A stretch of DNA of 14,464 nt from NCBI GenBank assembly GCA_002367355.1, contig DFBQ01000151.1, positions 1 to 14,464 of the forward strand, written 5' to 3'. Each line of letters begins with the position of its first letter. Within the stretch, counting starts at the first letter, position 1. The stretch is from Deltaproteobacteria bacterium UBA3076 (lineage in GTDB: Bacteria; Desulfobacterota; Dissulfuribacteria; Dissulfuribacterales; UBA3076). The notes under the pieces are model-generated. The model had not been told where the DNA came from. It searched no databases and worked only from the letters and a program-made list of their open reading frames with translations. This document shows, in pieces, positions 1 to 7,272 of this stretch. The translations under genes and the position numbers were made by a program.

Positions 1-55
1 AATTCGTTCTGAAGTGGGGTAAGGATATTGCGTAAGACAAACATGTTCAGTTGCT

Positions 56-105
56 CCTTTCGTGATGGATATCAATAGGTTATGTTTATAACCTATCACG
101 AAAGG
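56..105. repeat. Nested inverted repeat with a 10-base bulge
   Basis: The outer arms CCTTTCGTG (56-64) and CACGAAAGG (97-105) enclose inner arms ATAGGTTAT (75-83) and ATAACCTAT (88-96) around a GTTT loop. On the right the inner and outer arms are contiguous. On the left they are separated by ten extra bases (65-74), so the structure is an 18-bp stem with a bulge. It has no T-run and is not a typical terminator. It may be a solo REP-like element or a binding site; function unknown. Confidence 0.6.
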
Positions 106-358
106 GGCCATAGCGCAACATATAAAACGTCCTAAGTACTTGATATCATGGCATAAAAAGTGCATCGCATTTTATATGCCAGCTTTTTCGGCGAGGTATC
201 CTAAATTGGGAAAAATGTGGCTACCATCCCCGAAAACCTTCAGAAAACGGTGAAACTTCAGTTTTAGAATACCTGCAGCAAAAATTATTCCAAATCCTTG
301 TTTTTCTGACCAACTATTTTTCGAAAATTCAAGATAGTATAGGAATTTCCATTTTTCA

Positions 359-409
359 GACAGGATTAGCAGGATAAATAAGAATCCCGTAAATCCCGTT
401 TATCCTGTC
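359..409. repeat. Dispersed-type inverted repeat (ACAGGAT/ATCCTGT family)
   Basis: GACAGGAT (359-366) is inverted as ATCCTGTC (402-409). Between them are internal variants of the same word (CAGGAT, AATCCCGT). Repeats of this wording are widespread between genes in anaerobic bacteria; assigning this one to that family is from memory. It lies about 100 bases before valS and may be untranslated leader or plain intergenic DNA. Confidence 0.5.
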
Positions 410-513
410 AAAAAGAGTTCTGACGTAGGTGGCTGATTCAAATTGGCTCCTTACTGTTGTTTTTTTCCCGAACCAAGGCTATTCTGGTCCGTAATTTCTA
501 AGAAAGGAGTTCA

Positions 514-3213
514 ATGCTAATGCCTTATGAGGCATCCAATAAAGCCCTTCCCAAGGCCTATGATTTCCGTGACATAGAACCGCATTGGTATAAAGAGTGG
601 ACAGAGAAAGGTCTTTTTACAGCCACGTTTGACCCTGAGCGTCCATACTTCTCTATGGTGATACCGCCTCCCAATGTCACGGGTGTACTGCATATCGGCC
701 ACGCCCTTAACAATACTCTTCAGGATATCCTTGTTCGATACAAAAGGATGGATGGATATAACACCCTTTGGGTCCCCGGAACAGACCATGCCGGTATTGC
801 CACGCAGATTGTGGTGGAGCGCTGTCTGGATGCAGAAGGTCAGTCCCGCCACGACTTCGGCCGAGAGAAGTTTATAGAGAAGGTCTGGGAATGGAAGGCC
901 TCAAGCGGCGGCAGAATCATCGAGCAACTGAAGGGCCTCGGCTGTTCCTGTGACTGGTCAAGGGAAAGATTTACAATGGACAAGGGCCTTTCAAGGGCAG
1001 TCAGAGAGGTCTTTGTACGCCTGTATGATGAGGGCCTTATATACAGAGGAAATTATATAATCAACTGGTGCCCGAGGTGCCACACTGCTCTTGCCGACAT
1101 TGAGGTGGAGCACGAACAGACAGAAGGACGCCTGTGGTACATGCGCTATCCCCTTGCCGAAAAAGCAAAGGAAATCACCAAATTCATAACCGTTGCCACC
1201 ACAAGACCGGAGACTATGCTTGGAGATACGGCAGTGGCCGTACATCCGGAAGACCCCCGTTACAAGGATTTCGTCGGCAAGGATCTTATGCTCCCGCTGT
1301 TAAAGAGGCGCATACCGGTGGTTGCAGATGCGGCGGTAGAGCCTGAGTTCGGCACAGGCGCGGTAAAAGTCACCCCTGCCCACGACCTGAACGACTTTGA
1401 GATAGCAAAAAGACAGGGGCTCCAATCCATTAATATCTTTGATGAAAACGCAATACTCACTGAAGCTGCCGGTCAGTATGCCGGTCTTGACCGCTATGAG
1501 GCCAGGAAGCAGGTCATTGCTGACATGAAGAAACAAGGCCTGCTGGAAAAAGAAGAGGCCTACGACCTTGCAGTGGGCATATGTTATCGCTGCAAGACAG
1601 TGGTGGAACCCAGACTTTCAAAGCAGTGGTTTGTAAAGGTCGCGCCCCTGGCGGAACCTGCCCTTAAGGCAGTGAAGGATAAGCAGACCATCCTGGTCCC
1701 TGCCTCCTGGGAAAGGACATATGATGAGTGGATGACCACTATCCGGGACTGGTGCATATCCCGCCAGATATGGTGGGGGCACCGTATCCCGGTCTGGACC
1801 TGCGCAGCCTGCGGTGAAGTCATTGTAGTAAGGGAGGAACCTAAAGCATGTCCCAAGTGCGGAAATACCGACCTTGAACAGGAGAGCGATGTACTTGATA
1901 CTTGGTTTAGCTCAGCTATCTGGCCCTTCTCTACTCTCGGATGGCCTGACAAGACCCCTGAACTTGAGGCCTTTTATCCCACGTCAGTGCTTATAACAAG
2001 CTTTGACATCCTGTTCTTCTGGGTGGCCAGAATGATGATGATGGGCATTCACTTTATGGGGGATGTCCCGTTTAAGCATGTATATCTACATGCCCTTATC
2101 AGGGACATCGAGGGAAAAAAGATGAGCAAGTCAAAGGGGAATGTAATTGATCCTTTGACCATCATGGAGAAATACGGAACCGATGCGGTACGCTTCACTC
2201 TATCGGCCTTTGCAGCCCAGGGCAGGGACATAAAGCTGGCAGAAGAGAGGATCGAGGGTTACCGTCACTTTGTCAACAAAATCTGGAATGCAGCCCGGTT
2301 TGTACTTCTTAATTTGAAAACCAGTGAAGATGCCGTGGCCGAGCCTCCTGAGCCTGATTTTTTTTCCGATCCATCAGAAAGGTGGATACTCTCACGCCTC
2401 AACCAGGTGACCGGCACTGTTCGGAAGGCCCTGGATAAATTTGACTTTGATGTTGCTGCAAAAGAACTATATCAATTTTTCTGGCATGAGTACTGTGACT
2501 GGTATCTTGAGCTTGCAAAGCCCGCGCTTACCGGAGCTGAACCTGAACGACAGGACGCAGCCAGATGGGTAACACTTACTGTGCTCGATCACAGCCTCAG
2601 GCTCTTTCATCCCTTTATGCCCTTTGTGACAGAGGAACTCTGGCACCATCTGCCGGGGCAAAGAGATCACATCATGGTCTCTCCTTTTCCCAAGCATGTT
2701 GATGCCTGGAGCGATGCCCGGGCAGAAGACATAATCAAACAAGTTATGGAGGTGGTAAGCTCCATCCGAAACGCAAGATCTGAGCTTGGAATACACCCTG
2801 GGGCCAAAATCATTGGCATCGCCCTGCCACACTCTGAGAAGGCCTACAGTTTTCTGGCTTCTCAGGAAAAGGCCATAAATACTCTTGCCGGGGTGGAGAC
2901 CCTGAACTTCCTGAAAGAAGGAGAACCACGCCCTGAGGGTGCAGCTACGGTCATACTTGAAGACCTTGAGATTTTCATACCTCTTGAGGGATTTGTGGAT
3001 ATTGAGGAAGAACTTCGAAAGCTCACCAAAGAGGAAAAAAAGCTCGGCAAGGAGCTTTCCAAGACAGAGGCCAAGCTCAAGAATGAAAATTTCCTTTCCA
3101 GGGCGCCTCAAGAGATCGTACAAAAGGAACGCGACAAGGTCAATAAGTTCCAGACCAAACTGAAAAAAATTGTCTCTCACAAAGAGACCCTTGAAGGTGT
3201 ACTCAGGAGATAG
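514..3213 (+). CDS. valS: Valyl-tRNA synthetase
   Basis: This cytoplasmic class I aminoacyl-tRNA synthetase charges tRNA-Val and edits mischarged threonine. The 899 residues match the usual bacterial length. The HIGH signature is at residues 60-63 within PPPNVTGVLHIGHA, and KMSKS is at 536-540. The CP1 editing region shows TTRPETMLGDTAV. Two CxxC pairs (TCAACGE and ACPKCGN, near residues 430-450) form a probable zinc knuckle, with further CxxC pairs in NWCPRCH and CYRCK. The anticodon-binding domain follows KMSKS, and a lysine/glutamate-rich coiled-coil arm closes the protein from about residue 830. ATG 514 sits 4 bases after AAGGAG and ATG 520 sits 10 bases after it, so either could be used. 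nadC follows after 3 bases. Confidence 0.97.
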   Translation: MLMPYEASNKALPKAYDFRDIEPHWYKEWTEKGLFTATFDPERPYFSMVIPPPNVTGVLHIGHALNNTLQDILVRYKRMDGYNTLWVPGTDHAGIATQIVVERCLDAEGQSRHDFGREKFIEKVWEWKASSGGRIIEQLKGLGCSCDWSRERFTMDKGLSRAVREVFVRLYDEGLIYRGNYIINWCPRCHTALADIEVEHEQTEGRLWYMRYPLAEKAKEITKFITVATTRPETMLGDTAVAVHPEDPRYKDFVGKDLMLPLLKRRIPVVADAAVEPEFGTGAVKVTPAHDLNDFEIAKRQGLQSINIFDENAILTEAAGQYAGLDRYEARKQVIADMKKQGLLEKEEAYDLAVGICYRCKTVVEPRLSKQWFVKVAPLAEPALKAVKDKQTILVPASWERTYDEWMTTIRDWCISRQIWWGHRIPVWTCAACGEVIVVREEPKACPKCGNTDLEQESDVLDTWFSSAIWPFSTLGWPDKTPELEAFYPTSVLITSFDILFFWVARMMMMGIHFMGDVPFKHVYLHALIRDIEGKKMSKSKGNVIDPLTIMEKYGTDAVRFTLSAFAAQGRDIKLAEERIEGYRHFVNKIWNAARFVLLNLKTSEDAVAEPPEPDFFSDPSERWILSRLNQVTGTVRKALDKFDFDVAAKELYQFFWHEYCDWYLELAKPALTGAEPERQDAARWVTLTVLDHSLRLFHPFMPFVTEELWHHLPGQRDHIMVSPFPKHVDAWSDARAEDIIKQVMEVVSSIRNARSELGIHPGAKIIGIALPHSEKAYSFLASQEKAINTLAGVETLNFLKEGEPRPEGAATVILEDLEIFIPLEGFVDIEEELRKLTKEEKKLGKELSKTEAKLKNENFLSRAPQEIVQKERDKVNKFQTKLKKIVSHKETLEGVLRR

Positions 3214-3216
3214 ACA

Positions 3217-4083
3217 ATGGCCTCACTCATTTATCCGCCCCACCGCTTTTTATACAATCAGCAGGTGTCCGCAACTCTGGCAGAGGACCTTGAACACGGT
3301 GACATAACCACCGACGCCATAGTGCCCCCTGAGGCCTTTGGCTCAGCCGTTATCGTTGCCAAGGAAGCTGCCATAGTGGCAGGGACATTTGTGGCCCAAG
3401 AGGCCTTTATGCAAATGGACCCGGGCATCCAGTTTAAAGAAATAAGGGAAGAGGGCTCAGAGGTCTCCATTGGCGATGTAGTCATGGGGTTTTACGGCAA
3501 GCTTGCTGCTATTCTCCAGGCAGAACGGGTGGCACTCAATTTCCTTCAACGCCTGTGCGGGATTGCCACCCTTACCAGAGATTTTGTACATGAACTCTCA
3601 GGCCTTCCCTGTAGATTGGTGGACACCAGGAAGACTACACCAGGAATAAGACTGCTTCAAAAGTATGCGGTAAGGGTAGGAGGAGGCCATAACCATCGCT
3701 ATGGTCTCTCAGACGGCCTTCTTATAAAAGATAATCACATCACAGCATGCGGTTCTATAAAAGAGAGCATAACCCGGGCCAGGTCCAGAGCACCACACAC
3801 GCTTTTACTGGAAATAGAGGTTACAGGAATTGAAGAACTTGAGGAGGCCATAGAGGCCGGGGCGGATGCAGTGCTTCTGGATAACATGGACCCAGCAACA
3901 CTCAAGGATGCCATATCCCTTGCAAGGATGCTCAAACCCCTGATAATCCTTGAGGCATCAGGTGGTATACGCCTTGAAAATGTCCGGGAAATTGCCCAAA
4001 CCGGGGTGGACATAGTCTCAGTAGGGCTGCTTACCCACTCTGCCAGAGCGAGCGATTTGAGCCTCAGGATCCTGAAAGGATAA
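3217..4083 (+). CDS. nadC: Nicotinate-nucleotide pyrophosphorylase (carboxylating)
   Basis: Quinolinate phosphoribosyltransferase converts quinolinate and PRPP to nicotinate mononucleotide, CO2 and pyrophosphate in de novo NAD synthesis. The 288 residues are full length. Family landmarks are EDLEHGDITTD (23-33), the NFLQRLCGIAT helix (108-118), the phosphate- and quinolinate-binding TRKTTPG (137-143) and GGGHNHR (155-161), IKDNH (170-174), Glu200 in LEIEV, LLDNM (220-224) and EASGGI (246-251), in order along the alpha/beta barrel. Its ribosome binding site AGGAG (3205-3209) lies inside the end of valS, 7 bases before the ATG. This indicates co-transcription and probably coupled translation. 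No nadA or nadB is in the window. Confidence 0.96.
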   Translation: MASLIYPPHRFLYNQQVSATLAEDLEHGDITTDAIVPPEAFGSAVIVAKEAAIVAGTFVAQEAFMQMDPGIQFKEIREEGSEVSIGDVVMGFYGKLAAILQAERVALNFLQRLCGIATLTRDFVHELSGLPCRLVDTRKTTPGIRLLQKYAVRVGGGHNHRYGLSDGLLIKDNHITACGSIKESITRARSRAPHTLLLEIEVTGIEELEEAIEAGADAVLLDNMDPATLKDAISLARMLKPLIILEASGGIRLENVREIAQTGVDIVSVGLLTHSARASDLSLRILKG

Positions 4084-4264
4084 AAGTGTATGGATTTCGC
4101 TACTTATTGAAGGGAAAAGTCTTGTTCCACTCACCCCCACCCCCTGTTGCCCAAAGTATAGTTCACAGAACAGATATCATTTTCAGATTTCGCTGAAAAT
4201 ATCCCACCTGCTGCGTTGCATAAGAGCTTAAAGCCTGAAGCCGAAAGCTGAAAGTGGTTTAACA

Positions 4265-4440
4265 GTAACTTCTCAATAAGTCTGGGTACCAGTCACTGGA
4301 TTCCCGCCTTCGCCTGTCTGCGTGCGACGCACAGGCAGGCGGGAATGACGATTGGGTGTGAACGCCTGTCATTCCGGCGAAAGCCGGAATCCATTGGATA
4401 GTCGCAAAATATGATTTGCCCGGACTTATTAAGAAGTTAC
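4265..4440. mobile_element. MITE-like element with terminal inverted repeats
   Basis: The left end GTAACTTCTCAATAAGTC (4265-4282) is inverted, with one mismatch, as GACTTATTAAGAAGTTAC (4423-4440). The match extends through four more bases with one more mismatch. The 176-bp interior has no gene and folds strongly: a GC-rich hairpin at about 4302-4343 and another, ATTCCGGC to GCCGGAAT, at 4371-4390. The right 55 bases (4386-4440) recur at 13312-13366 with five differences. Ends plus small size plus a second copy suggest a non-autonomous element. I see no clear target-site duplication and no transposase in the window. Confidence 0.7.
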
Positions 4441-4464
4441 GTTTAACACAACCAGCATTATCCA

Positions 4465-4493
4465 TTGATACAAATTGATTCAAACGGTATTAA
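4465..4493 (+). promoter_or_regulatory. Possible sigma70-type promoter for the PAS regulator
   Basis: TTGATA (4465-4470) and TATTAA (4488-4493) are separated by 17 bases and lie about 90 bases before the ATG at 4582. The -10 box is weak (4 of 6). The site is just outside the right end of the miniature element. Confidence 0.3.
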
Positions 4494-4581
4494 TCTTGCG
4501 TCTAAATATGAAGCTTAAATTTTGCCGACTCATTCTTAGGACAAAAACTGATTCCTGTCGATATTAGCTGTCAATTTTAAA

Positions 4582-5622
4582 ATGGATAATACTGTTTCTC
4601 CACAAATATTAGTAGTAGACGACGACCGTGACATCTTGCAGGTAATACAGATCCGGCTAAGGCTTATGGGATACCGTGTGGTAGCCTGTATAGATCCCCA
4701 AGAGGCCCTGTCTGTTTTTGAACAAGGCAACTTTTCATTAGTTCTCACTGATCAGTGTATGGAAGGCCTGAAAGGCTCAGATCTGTTGAAGGAAATCCAT
4801 CTCAGAGATCCACACGTCCCAATTATCATCATGACTGCATATGGAACAGTGGAGGATGCTGTCGAATCAGTACGACAAGGGGCATATACCTATCTTGAGA
4901 AGCCGGTTGAAACCCAAGAGTTGGAACTGCATATAAGAAGGGCACTGGAAAAGGGGGCCCTGGAGCAAAGGCTGACTCAAGAAAGGTGTACATGGGAAAG
5001 GGTTGCGGAGAGCATGAGAGCTGCTCTGCTCCTGCTAAACTCAGACCGAACCGTGGTCTGGATGAATTCAATAGCCCAAGACCTGTATAAAGTAGAAGAT
5101 TTCTCTCAAGGACAGCGCTGCACCGAGATTATTCCCCAGGGCAGTCTTCCTTGTGCCCACTGTCCGGCCAAGGTAGCATTGTCGTCCGGCAAAACCCAGT
5201 CTGTAGAACACCACAATCCGACAACAGATCGCCGGCTTCTGGTGACTGCAATCCCTATCCAGGATCTCCAAGGAAATATCGTACAGGCTGCGGAACTGGC
5301 TCTGGATATCACTGAAATCAAACAGGCACAGGATGTACTTCTCAAGCAAGAGAGGCATAAGGGCGCTTTTGAAATGGCGGGGTCGGCAGCCCATGAGTTG
5401 AGCCAACCTATGCAGTCTATCCTGGGGTGGGGTGAGTTGTTGAAGAATCGTGTAAGTGAAAATGATCCAAACTTTAAAATACTCCGGTCAATATGCCAAG
5501 AGATTGAAAAACTTGGTGATCTGATTACAAAAATCAGTAATGTGACCCGCTATGTAACCAGGGATTACCCCGGCAACAATAATATCATAGACTTGGCTAA
5601 GGCCTCGACTGAGAGAAAGTAG
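4582..5622 (+). CDS. Response regulator: receiver, PAS and HisKA domains, no ATPase domain
   Basis: This 346-residue signalling protein has no predicted membrane segment. The receiver domain (about 8-120) has Asp13/Asp14, phospho-acceptor Asp57, Thr85 and Lys107. A short helix leads to a PAS domain (about 138-250) with Cys180, Cys191 and Cys194, the last two as a CxxC pair. The HisKA segment (about 262-325) carries His271 in AHELSQPMQSILGW. The chain then ends without the N, G1 and G2 boxes of a kinase ATPase domain. The tail reads TRYVTRDYPG followed by IIDLAKAS, an ending I recall from other deltaproteobacterial regulators of this size, so I treat the architecture as native. It probably needs a separate kinase or acts as a phosphotransfer or dimerisation module. 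No good ribosome binding site precedes the ATG. Confidence 0.85.
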   Translation: MDNTVSPQILVVDDDRDILQVIQIRLRLMGYRVVACIDPQEALSVFEQGNFSLVLTDQCMEGLKGSDLLKEIHLRDPHVPIIIMTAYGTVEDAVESVRQGAYTYLEKPVETQELELHIRRALEKGALEQRLTQERCTWERVAESMRAALLLLNSDRTVVWMNSIAQDLYKVEDFSQGQRCTEIIPQGSLPCAHCPAKVALSSGKTQSVEHHNPTTDRRLLVTAIPIQDLQGNIVQAAELALDITEIKQAQDVLLKQERHKGAFEMAGSAAHELSQPMQSILGWGELLKNRVSENDPNFKILRSICQEIEKLGDLITKISNVTRYVTRDYPGNNNIIDLAKASTERK

Positions 5623-5638
5623 GCGTTCAGAGGTTCAA

Positions 5639-5665
5639 GGTTCAGGGGTTCATAGTTCTGAACCC
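5639..5665. terminator. Hairpin between convergent genes, possible bidirectional terminator
   Basis: GGGTTCA (5646-5652) pairs with TGAACCC (5659-5665) around a 6-base loop. An alternative pairing uses GGTTCAG (5639-5645) with CTGAACC (5658-5664). It sits between the ends of two converging genes and overlaps the CobC-like stop codon. There is no T-run on either side, so a terminator role is inferred from position only. Confidence 0.35.
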
Positions 5666-6291
5666 TAAACCCTTGTGATTCCCTTATCTGCTGACCAGTT
5701 CAGTAGACGTAAGGTCACCGGTCCATCCGGGTAAAAATCCAGGACGTTGACACAAGCGAAATCCTGCTCAAGGGAAAATATTTTGTTGAGCGAAAGGCCT
5801 GTCGCCCTTGCAATCAAGACCCTGTTCACACCACCATGACTTACGATTGCTATTGCTTCTTCCTTGCACTTCTTGAGAGCCTCATCGATGACGCGCCATA
5901 CCCGTAAAGCGACTTCTACCAGATTCTCTCCCTGCGGTGGTCTGTAAGACTCCAGTTTTTCCATGCGTTCTGACAGGGCACCGGGATATCTTGCTTCCAC
6001 TGCATCCCAGCTAAGACCGGACCAGTGGCCAAAGTTCACTTCCCTTAACTCTGATCTGACCTCCACTGCAAGGCCCCTTTCCTCGGCAATTGCTTCTGCC
6101 AGAAAGAGACAGCGGCTGAGATCGCTGCTAAAGATCCTGCTGAAAGGGACGTCTTTCAGTCTATCCGCCAAGGCGAGGCTTTGTTTCCTGCCAAAGTCTG
6201 AAAGAGATACATCTTGCCGGCTGTAGAAGACACTCCCTGCATTTTCTACTTCCCCATGTCTTAAGAGGATAATACGAGTTGGTTTTTTCAT
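5665..6291 (-). CDS. cobC: Histidine phosphatase family protein, CobC-like alpha-ribazole phosphatase
   Basis: This cytoplasmic phosphoglycerate-mutase-fold phosphatase has 208 residues. The catalytic set is visible: RHG at 11-13 with His12 as the phospho-acceptor, Arg60 in SSDLSRC, Glu84 in REVNFGHWSG, and His152 in SHGGVNR. The REVNFGHWSG and PPQGENL motifs are typical of CobC-like members, which dephosphorylate alpha-ribazole phosphate. cobS lies directly upstream, 18 bases away in the same orientation, which favours the cobalamin role over a general sugar phosphatase. The family is easily confused, so substrate assignment rests on context. The short spacer before its ATG is made of a half copy of the 9239-9366 palindrome and gives no clear ribosome binding site. 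Confidence 0.85.
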   Translation of the reverse strand: MKKPTRIILLRHGEVENAGSVFYSRQDVSLSDFGRKQSLALADRLKDVPFSRIFSSDLSRCLFLAEAIAEERGLAVEVRSELREVNFGHWSGLSWDAVEARYPGALSERMEKLESYRPPQGENLVEVALRVWRVIDEALKKCKEEAIAIVSHGGVNRVLIARATGLSLNKIFSLEQDFACVNVLDFYPDGPVTLRLLNWSADKGITRV

Positions 6292-6312
6292 TGGGTTTTT
6301 TCAGCGGAATCA
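6292..6312. repeat. Half-arm of a dispersed palindrome at the cobS/cobC junction
   Basis: Bases 6292-6312 match the right arm of the 9239-9366 palindrome (9346-9365), with one extra T and one C-for-G change. The cobS stop codon TGA (6312-6310) is part of this sequence and the cobC ATG begins immediately after it. Only one arm is present. Confidence 0.6.
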
Positions 6313-7059
6313 GAAATTAATTCTGCAAACCGCTGCTGCACCGAGAAACAACAAGGTCTCGGATACTTCCAGGTGGCCTCCAAGCACATCCCCTGTGACA
6401 CCTCCAAGCCTTTTTTTAAAGCATAAAGATACCAGCAGACTCCAGACTACTACCCCGGCAAAAAACCAGATGCCCCATAGCCCCCGGATAAACCACGCAG
6501 CACCAAGGGCCGTCGGACCGGCCAGGGCCAGGGTCCACCTGGTACCAGGCCCCACAAAGGCCTTGCCAAGGCCCCCTTCGGGCCGGGCGTAGATTGACGA
6601 CGACGCCATGACATTCAAAGACCAACGGGACAGGCAGGGACACAGCAACATTGCCTCCCAGGCCCCCCTCCCGGACAATACCGCAAGGGCTGATGACTTA
6701 AGTAATAATACGAGTATAAGGACCAGGATTCCCAGTGCCCCGCTGTGGCTATCCTTCATGATACTCAAGGCCTTTTCCGGCCCTGCCCCGCTTCCCAGGG
6801 CGTCAGACGTGTCAGCAAGTCCATCCAGGTGCAATCCCCTGGTAAGAAAGGCCAGTAAGGCCACATCCATTACGCCCACAACAGATGGAGGCCACAGAGC
6901 CCTTGCTGTGCTGTCAAAACCTGCAAGCAGGCAACCGAGTAATAGGCCGACCAACGGGAAAAATGCAAGGGATGTCTTCAACTCCGAGTCTTTGAATGAC
7001 AAACCGGGAGCCAGGGGAATTATGGTTAGAAATTGAAGGGCAAACAGGATACTTTTAAT
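6310..7059 (-). CDS. cobS: Adenosylcobinamide-GDP ribazoletransferase (cobalamin synthase)
   Basis: CobS is an inner-membrane enzyme joining adenosylcobinamide-GDP to alpha-ribazole (or its phosphate) to make adenosylcobalamin. The metal and substrate motif LHLDGLADTSDALGSG is at 76-91 and IMKDSHSGALG at 100-110, followed by several hydrophobic helices. The first conventional start (TTG at 7002) would cut off the conserved CobS beginning. Reading in frame upstream gives KSILFALQFLTIIPLAPGL, an ideal CobS N-terminus, back to a TAA at 7074-7072. The only well-placed codon is ATT at 7059-7057, 8 bases after a perfect AAGGAG (7073-7068). That start gives 249 residues, the family's normal length. 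ATT initiation is rare (E. coli infC is the known case). cobC follows in the same operon. Confidence 0.9.
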   Translation of the reverse strand: MKSILFALQFLTIIPLAPGLSFKDSELKTSLAFFPLVGLLLGCLLAGFDSTARALWPPSVVGVMDVALLAFLTRGLHLDGLADTSDALGSGAGPEKALSIMKDSHSGALGILVLILVLLLKSSALAVLSGRGAWEAMLLCPCLSRWSLNVMASSSIYARPEGGLGKAFVGPGTRWTLALAGPTALGAAWFIRGLWGIWFFAGVVVWSLLVSLCFKKRLGGVTGDVLGGHLEVSETLLFLGAAAVCRINF

Positions 7060-7067
7060 GCCGGCGA

Positions 7068-7073
7068 CTCCTT
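7068..7073 (-). promoter_or_regulatory. Ribosome binding site supporting an ATT start for cobS
   Basis: AAGGAG on the - strand lies 8 bases ahead of the in-frame ATT at 7059. No ATG, GTG or TTG occurs between the upstream in-frame TAA and TTG 7002, so this site decides the start. Confidence 0.6.
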
Positions 7074-7091
7074 AAGACACAGAATAAAAAC

Positions 7092-7120
7092 TTTGTATTT
7101 TTCCCAATTTCAAGTTTCAA
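7092..7120 (-). promoter_or_regulatory. Possible promoter for cobS-cobC
   Basis: On the - strand TTGAAA (7120-7115) and TACAAA (7097-7092) are spaced by 17 bases and lie just upstream of the cobS ribosome binding site. The region is A+T-rich, so chance matches are likely. No cobalamin riboswitch was recognised between here and the start. Confidence 0.3.
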
Positions 7121-7223
7121 AATTCACTGCAAAAATACACGATCAACAAAGTGTAAACCACTTTTTATTTGTTGTGAAGGATGCCTAATCATCCATACTA
7201 TTTTTGTAAAGTTTCAGGCTATG

Positions 7224-7252
7224 TTGAAATTTTACTATTGATTTTTTATAGT
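7224..7252 (+). promoter_or_regulatory. Possible sigma70-type promoter for the ATPase gene
   Basis: TTGAAA (7224-7229) and TATAGT (7247-7252) are 17 bases apart, 20 bases before the ATG at 7273. Transcription from it would give a very short leader, and no ribosome binding site is visible there. The surrounding sequence is A+T-rich, so confidence is limited. Confidence 0.35.
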
Positions 7253-7272
7253 TTCCATAATATTTTTATTTT

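Larger units (their letters stand above)
1..513. other. Gene-free leader upstream of valS
   Basis: No convincing coding region is seen on either strand. The stretch is rather A+T-rich and holds two inverted repeats, a nested one at 56-105 and a dispersed-type one at 359-409. I see no T-box-like specifier or antiterminator arrangement ahead of valS and no clear sigma70 promoter. The valS ribosome binding site is at 503-509. Confidence 0.6.
4084..4581. other. Intergenic region nadC to response regulator
   Basis: I see no gene here. It contains a small hairpin at 4179-4200 (ATTTTCAG, ATTTCG loop, CTGAAAAT) that could end valS-nadC transcription but has no U-tract, a 176-bp miniature inverted-repeat element (4265-4440), and a possible promoter for the downstream regulator (4465-4493). 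The short C-rich run near 4130-4143 is simple sequence. Confidence 0.6.

Noticed and set aside
1..513. T-box riboswitch upstream of valS
   Set aside because: No T-box consensus or specifier-loop arrangement was seen, and the likely lineage does not normally use T-boxes for valS.
2467..3180. 237-codon open frame on the - strand inside valS
   Set aside because: It lies wholly within the well-supported valS frame, shows no recognisable domain and has the low-complexity look of an antisense shadow.
7144..7174. Hairpin CAACAAAGTG...CAC...TTTGTTG between cobS and the ATPase gene
   Set aside because: The stem is A+T-rich with a five-base bulge in a composition where such pairing is expected by chance, and no role could be assigned.
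7060..7272. Cobalamin riboswitch upstream of cobS
   Set aside because: No B12-box-like sequence was recognised, and the leader from the likely promoter is too short for one.
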